Shown here: in pieces, positions 55,261 to 64,000 of the stretch
How positions within the stretch are numbered: the first letter of the stretch is position 1
Layout: each line of letters begins with the position of its first letter
DNA from: Charina bottae
Lineage: Eukaryota; Chordata; Lepidosauria; Squamata; Charinaidae
Direction: 5' to 3'
DNA length: 64,000 nt
NCBI GenBank assembly: GCA_023362775.1
Contig: JALMGJ010000061.1
Coordinates: forward strand, 692,001 to 756,000
Position numbers and translations under genes: made by a program
Notes under the pieces: generated by a model
The model's database searches: none
What the model was told of the DNA's origin: nothing
What the model saw: the letters and a program-made list of their open reading frames with translations, nothing else

Positions 55261-57245
55261 ATTTCGGAGCCTTGTCCCTTCTTTTCCAGTCCTCCAACTC
55301 CTGCCCGGCTACTCCTCCCTCCCGAGTAAAAAAACCCATGTGGGGTTGTTGCTATGGGGCTGCCCGAGGCCCCTCCGGAAACAGCGCCATCCGGGAATGT
55401 GTACCCACAAAGCTGGCAGGAAGCTGGGAAAAGGACTCAGCAAAAAGAGCAGCCAGAGGTCCAGGGCCTTGGCACAGCCTTCACGCCATGCTGCCCTGGA
55501 CAGGCTGGAAGCGGTCCAGAAACAGGGTGTGGTTGGCACAGCCAGCCTGGCATCTGGTCAGCTGACCTCCACAACCTAACTGCTGCCTGCCAGGCCCTCT
55601 AAGAACTGGGCTCAAGCACCACCCAGGACCTTCTGATTACGCCCCTCCTTGCTGGAGGCTGAACCGGAGGGCTCGGCCTGCAAGCCGGGCTCTGCCCCAC
55701 ACGGTGCGTCCTCCTCCAAGGTGGACCAGGCGCCTTGGGGTCAGGCGGCCTGCTTCGCTCCCGAGGGGTCCAGACCGAGCCAGGACAGCCTCCTGTGGGA
55801 ACCCGCCTCCTGCCAGCGGGAAGCGTCCCCAGCAGGCCCCGCTCAGCCGCCTCCGGGCTCCACGCAGGGCTCCGGCGCTTCCTCTTCGGAGCTTGGCCTG
55901 CGCTAAATGCCACAGGTTTGTCAGGGTAATGGAGTGTGCCTGCCCACCTGGCGTACCCGGCGGCAGACATGATGCATGGGATTCTCGCAGTTGATCCGTT
56001 ACAATAAATACCCCAGGAACGATTTACTGGGTGCGGAGGAAAAGGTCTCCAAGCGCAAGAGCCGCCACCGTTTCTGGCTTTTTCCAATCAGAGATGCAGC
56101 ATGGAGAAGATTCGGCGGGACGGCTCAGGAGCACCAACTGCTCCCGTTCACTCCATCCAGACCCATTTCTTTCCCGCCGCCCCCCCCCCCCCAGTGGCTC
56201 TGATTTCCCCGACGAGATCCTCAGCAAAGTTGCCTAAGCAAAAGAATTTTGCAAACAGCAGATCTGCAGTTTCCGGATGTGGCCCTGAGGTGCTGCGGCC
56301 TCTGCCCGCATCCTGCCACTGCAGCCGGCCACCTTGGGCAGCACGGGGGTGTGGTGTGTTCGGGCGGGGGAGCCGAAGCACCTCCAGAGAAGTCCTGGAG
56401 CACCAAATCCTTCGGCAGCGCCTGGGATCAGTGGCCCAACTGGACTGGAGGTTTCCTGCTGAGTTCATCCACCGTGCTCGCTTAACTAGGTTTACCTGGG
56501 TAAGCCATCATTGGCTGGACTCATCCTAAACCAAACCTCCCCTCTACAACCCCACTGCACCTCTCCTTGCCAGCAGCATAAAGAACAGGAGAGCTTCAAC
56601 TGCACCATCATGGCTGCCATCTTGACTTTTTTGACCACACTTGCAGCACCCCTGCCACCATGTGGTCCTGATCAATCCCCCTGTGGGAACGAGGTCTTTT
56701 GTGCTGCATCACTGCCCCACCCCGGGGCCCTCAAAATTGCTCCGCGCAGCTCCTGTCCATCAAGAGGCCATCGGGGACTCTAAAGTGGGGGCTTCTTTCC
56801 TACCTGGGGGGAGAGAGAGAGAAGGGGCAGGGAGACCACCCTGCAAACCATTTTCCATTAACCAAATGCTGCCTCTTAGAAAGGTGCAACACAAGAGCAA
56901 GGCCATCTCTCCCAGGGTGGGAATCTCTCTAGACATTCCCAATGCAGAGTCTAGCCTAGCTCCAAGATCCTCTGCACTGGCTCCTCTTTGGAGCCTCCCC
57001 ATCAAGAGCAGCTGCAGCCAGGCCGGCCCGGAATCAATGAAATGTTAACAGCCAATTAACCTTCAAGGGACAACTTTTCAGCCAAGATGGGACTTCAGGC
57101 ACCTCTGAGGATCCTTCGGAGGCTCCGTCCCTCTCTGATTCGAAGGGAGGGCAGGCAGACCACGGGGAGGGGTAGGAGACCCCCCTCAACCCATTCTTTT
57201 TCCCCAGAGCCAGTTTTAAAACAGACCCATGAAGACGGGAACTCA
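55260..57245. other. Noncoding stretch, no gene seen
   Basis: Unique, mostly GC-rich; C-run at 56180-56191. No gene or repeat recognised. Confidence 0.4.
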
Positions 57246-57279
57246 CTTATTTGTGACTAGGAAGCTGCGGACACCATCA

Positions 57280-57390
57280 CCCATGCTGAAGGGGGCCCAT
57301 TAGACCACTAATTCTGGTTAGAAATATTTTGTTAGTTTGCCATTTTAACTATTCAATATATTAACTGGCAATTTTGTGGGGGAGATCCAA
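57280..57390. promoter_or_regulatory. Enhancer-like patch
   Basis: GACCACTAATTCTGG, GAAATATTTTGTTAG, CCATTTTAACTATTCAATATATTAAC and GGCAATTTTGTGG. Confidence 0.4.
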
Positions 57391-57394
57391 GGGT

Positions 57395-57835
57395 AATGTA
57401 GTGCTGTAATCATCGCTTTCCCAAACCACCCAGGGCCAGCCCACAGGACTTGGTGCCCGCCCAAGAGATGCCGCCGTCAAAATTTCAGTTCTGGTGCTTT
57501 TGAGAAACCTCCCCTGCTGGATGCCGGACCCAGGACCCCAACCAACCGTCTCCGGTCTCTGAAGAGGCACATGTTCTGCTACCATAAACCCAAATCCCGG
57601 CCAGCCTCTGCGCTTCTCCAGTCTGTGCCCGCTTCCTCTTCCCATCTGCAGTGGTGCTCTCAACCCACTGATCATCCCCACGAATTCTGCAGTGTGAAAG
57701 ACACGGCGTCTCTTGAGATTTGTGACAGAAGGTGGCTGCCGAAGCCCAGGCAGCGATGAAGCAGAGAGGGCTCGGGAAGGTTATTTCCAGCACACGGTTG
57801 TGCACACCCACCCGCATCTTCGCAAAGCTGTATTT
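57395..57835. other. Noncoding stretch, no gene seen
   Basis: Unique DNA, no element recognised. Confidence 0.4.
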
Positions 57836-57844
57836 GCTTGAGGA

Positions 57845-58115
57845 ACACAACGTGTGAGTTAAACCTGCAAGTTTTAAAGTCTGCTTTAAATATGCTCCTT
57901 AAATGTGTCCATTTGGGGTGCATTGCCCTTGTGCACGGCTCCATCGTGCCCTGTTTGCAAATTAATCTGTGGATTCCTCTTTTTAGAAAAACCCACTGAA
58001 ACATTCTCATTTAAATATTTATTCTCACAAGCAGCATTTTTAAAATGCATTTGGAAATGTTTTCGGAGACCAGAATTGTGTTGGGTCGCACGCTGACATG
58101 ACATGCACCATTTTC
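57845..58115. promoter_or_regulatory. Enhancer-like block
   Basis: CTGCTTTAAATATGC, GCAAATTAATCTGTGG, CTCATTTAAATATTTATTC (palindromic ATTTAAAT) and TTTTAAAATGCATTTGG. Long repeat-free AT-rich block. Confidence 0.45.
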
Positions 58116-58119
58116 TATT

Positions 58120-58760
58120 TGATAAATCCTAGTCAGTGGGGTTCACCGTTGATGCTACGCTGCGATTCATAAACCACAATGATGGGAGTTCACACGCAGC
58201 ACTCGGCCAAGAGCAACCGCCCCAAAACAGGACGTATCGAATGCAGCTACTGGAAATTATGTCCCAAGTCCATCCGTTCCCTCCCTCAAAACTCTCCCCA
58301 TCGGCTAGGAGGAGATGAGTTGGAAGTCATGTCTGATACGCTGCTGAAAGACTGGCTCCGTCAAAGTGATCCTTGCAAGGACAGCTGAGCAACTTTAAGA
58401 ACGGATGCTTGAGTTTTCTTCTTCCCTTCCCCCTGCTTCTTCCTTTTATGTTGTACCTTTTAGATTGAAAGCCTGAGAATAGGACTACCTAATCAATCCT
58501 TGGCCATCAAATAAGGCCAAAAAGAAGAGAAATAAAACTTCTGTGAGCTGGAGGGCATCGCCTGTATGCATGGTGCACCTCCAGGCCTGCTCCACCCTCA
58601 GACCCCAGCAAAGGAGCCAGCGGCTGCTATTTTTCCACCCCCCCCCCCACTTTTTGTCGACAAAGCAGGGTGTGACTCCTCCAAGCTCCTATTTGTGTCA
58701 TTCCCCACCTGCCACCGTGAATCAAACGCTCTGACACGCACACGCCACAGCCCTTTCTTC
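58120..58760. other. Noncoding stretch, possible repeat scrap
   Basis: CTTTTAGATTGAAAGCCTGAG at 58457-58477 resembles a widespread TAGATTGTAAGCCT repeat tail. C-run at 58639-58649. No gene. Confidence 0.35.
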
Positions 58761-58764
58761 TCAT

Positions 58765-58855
58765 ATCAGTAATGCAATTTCCAAGCTACATTGTGACAAT
58801 GGGGTGTAATTAAGGTGTCAGTATATCATTTAGCCTTTTCAGTAGGAAAAAGAAG
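58765..58855. promoter_or_regulatory. Enhancer-like patch
   Basis: CAGTAATGCAATTTCC, GACAATGGGGTGTAATTAAGG (SOX-like ACAATGG) and TATATCATTTAGCC. Confidence 0.4.
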
Positions 58856-58910
58856 AGAGAGGAGGATGCGGAGTCCCCCTCGGTGGAGGAGGAGAACAAT
58901 GCAAATAAAG

Positions 58911-58953
58911 CGGGGGGGGGGGGGGAGAGGGAGAGAGAGAGAGAGAGAGAGAG
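58911..58953. repeat. G-run followed by (GA)n
   Basis: Homopurine tract: about 14 G then (GA)n. Confidence 0.9.
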
Positions 58954-58959
58954 CCAACG

Positions 58960-59825
58960 CAAAGCTGGAGTCGGCAAGGACAAAAATATATTTTTCGCCC
59001 CATCTCCTCTGCTCTTCCTTTCTGGGATTTAACTAAGGACCGCGATGCTGTTCAGCACTGGCGGGACGGGGGTATTAAAAGGATTTCAGGTCTGCCAGTG
59101 GGGAATCTCTGGCCCTTGTCCGTGGCTTCCCATCAGCACGGTGGGCGCGCTGCCCGTGGCCCAGGCGATACGCCGGGACGGGTTAGACCAAGGCAGCGTC
59201 AATTCCAAACAGCCGGTCAATTCCCAGCTGGGGGGCCTGCAATTGGGGGCTTCTGCCCATGAATTCTTGGGCGGGGGCTGGTAGCACCTCAGCCATCGCA
59301 AGGACCGTCCATCCATCCTGGCTGAGCCCTTCTTCTTGCGGTTCGAATGAACACCAAGCGAAGGGAACGTTTGCCCCGGCTGGCTGGCGTTAGCCTCTTC
59401 CTTGCTTGCATTCCTCCCCCCATATTTGCTGGGTCTTGGCCCATCGGGCAGGAATGGCCACGAAAGGTCAGCAGGTTCGCTCGTCTGCCAATCAGGAGCG
59501 GAGGAAGATTGTGCAAACTTTCCGGTCGCAGGAAACTTTTGCGCAGTGCGAAAGGGCTTCCCGTCGTCTTTCCTGCCAGATGTCCAAGGGTGGGAGGCGG
59601 GTGGCAAGGTTGCAATTACCCTCAGGCAACAGGTGCCTGGACCGTCCTCCTCTCATAAAAGGCCATTTAATCAAACGGAATGGACGCCCGACACGGCGGC
59701 CGATGGAAGGTAGGACAGGTGCCGCACCTGCCTTCCCCTCCTCTCGGGTGACCTCGGCAACTTCCCGGCCTCTTGACGTGTTGGCCGGCCTGGGCTCTTC
59801 GGGGTGGAAGCGATGCCCTGGCAGT
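58960..59825. other. Noncoding stretch, no gene seen
   Basis: GC-rich unique sequence, no gene. Confidence 0.4.
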
Positions 59826-59834
59826 AGAATCAAG

Positions 59835-59965
59835 GCCGCCGCGGTTTGGTGTGTAATTGCTAACTGGAGTTTTTTTTAATTATCTTCTTGGAATCGTTTC
59901 TCCCCCCTTTCGCCTCTCCCTTAATGAAATCACAGGTGAGCGAGACCGACAGCGGAATTAATTTG
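59835..59965. promoter_or_regulatory. Enhancer-like patch
   Basis: GTGTAATTGCTAACTGG, TTTTTTTAATTATC, CTTAATGAAATCACAGG, GGAATTAATTTGACAGC (the last is a TALE-type TGACAG site). Confidence 0.45.
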
Positions 59966-59969
59966 ACAG

Positions 59970-61500
59970 CTCAGCCCCTCGGAGGGGAGGCAAGTGGGAT
60001 GTTTGGGTTGGGGGTGGGAAGGAGACCGGATTGGCGCAGATGTTGCCTCCCCGAGAAGCTGCAGGAGGCTGCTTGGGCATCTGGCCGGCCCACGGTCACC
60101 CTGAGCATTGCAGAGGGAGCTCCGGCGGGTCAGGTGGACGCTGGGCCCAGGTCCTGAGACGGAGACCGGGCCGGTACGGGCAGCCCCCCGCCGTGCTGCA
60201 CTTGCTCCGAAGTAGGGACGCGCCGCTTGGGTCCAAACGGACTCCAAGGTTTTCGGGAAAAACAGGAGCCTGATCAGAAAGCGGCACTTCGCCCAAACCG
60301 GCAACCCCGGAGGACAGCTGGCGGTGAGCAGACCCCCCCCAATCTCCACCCCACAACCTGCCATGCCCAGTTTGGTGATTTATAGCAATACCGTTGGGCC
60401 CTCCGGTTGACAAGCTAAACCGCTAGTGCAGTCTAAGATGATTTGATCAAGGGATGCGCTTCATATATCGTCTGCTCTCAGGCAACTCAACTTCTTTAAA
60501 CGGAGAAGGGTGCCCGGTTTAGCATCTGCAGTGGTAGATCCTCTGCTTGCGAAACAGTATCTTCCCCCCACCTCTTGCGACATTCCCAGAAAGTCCCGGC
60601 TTGGGAGACGAAAGTCTACCTCTGGCTGCCCTTTGGCAGAAGGAATTAAATCTGGACCGAACGCAGACCGACTCGGCCAAAACGAAGATGGCGCCAGAGC
60701 AGGTTGGATCGGGGGTGCCAATGGCCTGAAACGGCACTGCTTTACTGGGAGGGCGGGAAAAAGAGCCCCCCTCGCAGGTTGAAAGGGTAGCCCCACTTGT
60801 CACACGCCTACATTTTCAGACCCGTGTTCAAGACTCGCTTGGGGGGAGAAGCCAGCACCCCCCCATGCGATGGCGCTGGGCCGTCGGTGTCCCCCCAGCC
60901 CAGAACCTGCCTCGGGTGAAAGTCCACTCGCTCTGACTCGAACCCAGAGTATTTAAACTGAATTTTAAACTTAAAAAAAAATTGCACACAAAGTTAACTT
61001 TTGATTTCCTTATGTCGGTTTTCTGCGACGTACTTTTAGAAGTGGTGTGGTAACTTCTGCTGACCTCCCACCCTGGGGGAAGCCACCACAGGCCCTCCTG
61101 CTTCCCCACTCAACCGGCCACAGCCCGGCCTCCCCGGGCAGACAAGCTACGGAGGAGCCCGTCGGGCAAGTCCACCAAAGGGACCCTTCCTCCCAGCCCA
61201 CCTTCAATTTCGCAGGCCCCGGATCCTCCCCGCCCCGGGGCGCCAACCCTGCACAAGCAGGCCACCCTCAGCCTGGGCCGCCCCGGGCAGGCCAGGGGCC
61301 AGAGGGGCGGCCAGGCCCCTCCCCGCCCGCTGAAGAAGGGGCAAAGCACCCGCTGGAGGAGAGAAGGCGCCGACTGCGAGTTCAGGGAACCGAGCGAGAG
61401 GAGGACCTGGAACGGAGCGGCTGGCATCGCCCCCCTGCCAATCTCCCCTCTAATCAAAGGTGCGCCAAGTGGCATCTTCCCTTCCCTTGCGGCCGCCCAG
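59970..61500. other. Noncoding stretch, no gene seen
   Basis: GC-rich, CpG-containing from about 61080 to 61500 but without a clear island. 60940-61010 is AT-rich (TTTTAAACTTAAAAAAAAATTGC). No exon recognised. Confidence 0.4.
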
Positions 61501-61504
61501 CTGC

Positions 61505-61690
61505 TCACGTGACGTAGTTAATAAAAACAAATTAACTTGCATAAGCATTAATTTTCCAGCTACACATACATCCTGGCCTCATTAGAGTCGAGATCCCAGA
61601 AGCCAGGGCTTCTGGCACATGGTAATGAGTGTGCACGGCGGAGGAAAAAGCCCTCCTTAATAGGATTTATTTACTGCAGTTGCGACTCGA
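61505..61690. promoter_or_regulatory. Enhancer-like patch
   Basis: GTAGTTAATAAAAACAAATTAAC, GCATAAGCATTAATTTTCC, CCTCATTAGAGTCG, CATGGTAATGAG and CTTAATAGGATTTATTTAC. Lies directly left of the solo LTR. Confidence 0.45.
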
Positions 61691-61764
61691 GGCACATGGC
61701 CCTGATCCGGTGAAGGGATATGGGGAAACCTGGCCCACAAACCTTGGCCTGGAAAACACCATGC

Positions 61765-62561
61765 TGTAACATTTCCCCATGATGCAACATTACTGAACCA
61801 AAGAAGCGTTACCCAAGGATGACCCTTGAGATGGGCCTGCCCCGGCGAGGCCCCAGAGAATTCTGCATAGCAATACTAGGTGCTACAAAGTAATCCTACC
61901 TCTCTTTAGAATGCATGCCAGCTTGGGGCTCTCCCTGTCTGGTCAGCATCTTCTTCCTGACAAGCTAACCTATTTACTTGACTTCCTTGTAGGAAATCCT
62001 TTGTTCTACTCTCCCCAAGATGTGAATATGCAAAGACTTGATTTTATGGTTCTGACCTCAGTGCTTTAGTATGCCTGTATAACCCAATGTCCCTGTAAGT
62101 ATTACTGTTGTCTCTGCAAGATGCAAGTGTTAATCTCTGGCCTCCAGACAGAGCCCATAGAACAATTGGTGTGAATGTTCCCAATTCTATCCCTTGAAAC
62201 TATGTTGATGACCCACGTCACCCCTTGACCTGGTGAATCCCAGAATCCTTCAGCCCTGGGAGGGACCCTGATCCCCAAGAACTAGCCAATCCCAGGGAAT
62301 GGTCATCGGACACCTCACCCACATATGGGCATACCATCATCATCCTCACTTCCTGCTTATATTTGCTGTATAAAAGCTTGTGCACTCTGGTACTCGGGAT
62401 GGCTGCTCCACTCAGAGGTCACCTGCGCGTGATGTCTGTAGGACCGCCATCCGGCAACTTTTGCTTGGCCAATTAAACCTTGCTGCTGTTCCTTTTTACA
62501 AAGTCTCCTTTGTGTTTTTGGCATTCTCTAAGAGGCGCGTGGTAAGTTTTGGTGCCTTACA
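61765..62561 (+). mobile_element. Solo LTR of an endogenous retrovirus
   Basis: A ~797-bp element bounded by TGTAA at 61765 and TTACA ending at 62561, the TG...CA inverted termini of an LTR. In order it holds a CCAAT box (62286-62290), a TATA box TATAAAAG (62369-62376), a probable start near 62395, and the poly(A) signal ATTAAA (62472-62477) followed by a GT-rich stretch, the normal U3-R-U5 plan of a gammaretrovirus-like LTR. There is no primer-binding site, gag-pol or second LTR beside it, so internal recombination probably removed the provirus. Flanks (CCATGC left, ACGGGA right) show no target duplication. Confidence 0.85.
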
Positions 62562-62689
62562 ACGGGAGGAGGGGAAGCCTGGCCGGCCGGGGTCTGGCAA
62601 GGAGCAGGAGGTGTCTGCTCAGGGATCGGCAGCCAAGCGTGGCAATCAGGCGGCAGAAATTGGCCCGGGAGCAGGGAACCCTTCGGTGC

Positions 62690-62762
62690 ACCTCCAACCC
62701 ACACAGGCTTCTCCTCAGGGGGTCGAGGGAGCTGCTCTAACCACTGTACCACACGGACACGG
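62690..62762 (-). mobile_element. Possible tRNA-derived SINE head
   Basis: On the minus strand GTGTGGTACAGTGGTTAGAGC (complement of 62734-62754) closely resembles the tRNA-like head of squamate SINEs, including an A-box-like TACAGTGGTTAG. The expected B box downstream is degenerate. Confidence 0.45.
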
Positions 62763-62769
62763 GCGAGAA

Positions 62770-63585
62770 GCACACGGCTCAATTCCCACAACTGCAAGCC
62801 TGGGAGGACCCTCGGCCTCAAGGTCAGCCCGGCCCGGTTCTCGAGGTCAGGTCCGTCCTGCGGCGCATGCAGGAAGAGCAGTCTAAGCGCCGGGCCGCTC
62901 CCTCCTGGTCAAGAGCAGAGGCAAAGACCAACGGCTTCTTCGCTGTCCCACTGACAGGTCTGCGCTGGAGCAGGCCAGAGGCCTTGGGGGGGGCTGCTTC
63001 CCTGCGGCCTTCCCTGCCCTCGCCTGCCCAGCAACGAGGACGGAGGAGGAATGTGCGGCCACTGGGACTGCCTTCCCTGCCTTCCCGCCTCTGCTCCAAG
63101 TGGGACCCTCGCTGTATCTGGGCGGCAGAGAATGCCACCGTTCAACTGTATGGAGTGTGCAGGAGTCCAGACGCACTGGACGATCTCTTTTTTTCTCTTT
63201 AGGAGAAAGAGAGGGAGATTTGCACTCTTTCCTCCAGGATGCCATGCAAAATAAGGGGGGGGGGAGGTGCCACAATCTCACAGCTCATTGGCTTTCAGGG
63301 GCACCCTTTCCAGCTTGGACAAATCCAACCGAGTCAACGGTTTCGCAGCAACACTTAGAAAATGGCCAATGTTTTTTGGTATCTGTTTTCTCAAAAACGC
63401 AAGGAGAGGGGGAGCCTCCGAGCCCCAGCGCTGGCTGTGGGTTGGCGCAAAGAGGGTTCCCCTCCGCAGCCAAATCTCTGCCCTGGCTGCCTGCTTGGCG
63501 CACACACACCTGGCACTCCGTGGCACGAAGCCGAGCTAGCAAATGACAGATTGTGGCACAAGAGGCAGGTGACCCCAAATGGGAG
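62770..63585. other. Noncoding stretch, no gene seen
   Basis: Unique DNA, G-run at 63257-63265. No gene. Confidence 0.4.
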
Positions 63586-63589
63586 GAGG

Positions 63590-63700
63590 TCACCTTTCAT
63601 TAATAAAGGCTAATTAGCAGGAAAGCGCATCAAAGCAGAGCACTAAATAATTCAGAAAGGTGCAAAGACGCTCATTAACTCCTGGCGCCCCGAACCGGAG
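63590..63700. promoter_or_regulatory. Enhancer-like patch
   Basis: CTTTCATTAATAAAGGC, GGCTAATTAGCAGG, CACTAAATAATTCAG and GCTCATTAACTCC. Clustered homeodomain-like cores. Confidence 0.45.
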
Positions 63701-63827
63701 GTGGGCTTTGAAAGAAACTCCGGGAACAGCAGTCAAGCGAGCCCACTCGGTGGTCGTCCCCTTGTCAGATTTGCAGGAGGGAGGGGGGTTGCCCCTGCAG
63801 GGACGCAATGCAGCCCTCCCCTGCAAG

Positions 63828-63868
63828 ACGCTGGACTACCACTCCCATTCTCCCCTCCCCAGAATGGC
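63828..63868. mobile_element. MITE-like scrap
   Basis: GCTGGACTACCACTCCCATTC and CCCCAGAATGGCTG echo the arm of MITE-type repeats (GGACTACAACTCCCAGAATTCCCCAGCC). Decayed. Confidence 0.4.
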
Positions 63869-64000
63869 TGACAGATACGGGTTGGTGAATCCTGCACTGA
63901 AGCCAGGCCATAAGCTGCAGGGAAGGCAGGGCGGTTCTCTCCGCTGCCCGCCGGGAGTCGAGTCGCTGAGACCGGCTTCTTGAGGCACCCCCTCCCCCAG

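Noticed and set aside
62380..62886. Open frame starting inside the LTR
   Set aside because: It crosses the LTR end into unrelated flanking DNA and shows no retroviral protein motif.
1..64000. CRISPR arrays, operons, ribosome binding sites, bacterial terminators
   Set aside because: Repeat content, CpG island and gene-free span indicate a vertebrate nuclear genome; none of these features is present.

Overview
This window looks like vertebrate nuclear DNA, most probably from a squamate reptile (lizard or snake). It carries a CR1-type LINE 3' end, a tRNA-derived SINE of the kind common in squamates, 5S-rRNA-derived SINE pieces, palindromic hAT-type MITEs, a retroviral solo LTR, and many microsatellites and poly-C/poly-G runs. 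The base composition is GC-rich with AT-rich islands, which would fit a gene-poor stretch of a GC-rich microchromosome. The species assignment is inferred from repeat families remembered by eye; no search was run.

I found no protein-coding exon that I can defend. The many open frames are short, overlap on both strands, have repetitive or proline/arginine/glycine-rich composition, and sit in GC-rich DNA where stop codons are rare. The one strong gene-associated feature is a CpG island at about 32.56-34.04 kb with (CCG)n tracts. On its minus strand an ATG in good context abuts a consensus splice donor (33,065/33,064), so a leftward-transcribed gene may start here. In that case most of 1-33 kb would be its first intron and 34-64 kb its upstream flank.

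About forty AT-rich patches of 80-350 bp stand out from the GC-rich background. They are rich in TAATTA-like homeodomain cores, octamer, SOX/TCF, nuclear-receptor and RFX-like motifs, and they lack repeat signatures. They look like conserved noncoding elements (enhancers) of a developmental regulator's landscape. The most structured are 9,990-10,235 (internal hairpin), 17,500-17,640 (symmetric AGGTCA site), 18,505-18,770 (octamer), 21,530-21,765, 27,860-28,200, and a duplicated pair at 50,274 and 51,203. Conservation itself cannot be seen from one sequence.

Layout: 1-9 kb, mixed unique DNA with one complete MITE, retroposon tails, a CR1 end and a local duplication; 9-28 kb, densest enhancer-like patches with one SINE; 28-32.5 kb, quieter; 32.5-34 kb, CpG island; 34-48 kb, patches plus two 5S-derived SINE relics; 48-54 kb, an interstitial telomeric repeat, the duplicated module, large microsatellites and a second complete MITE; 54-61.5 kb, patches in otherwise plain sequence; 61.77-62.56 kb, a solo LTR followed by a decayed tRNA-SINE head.
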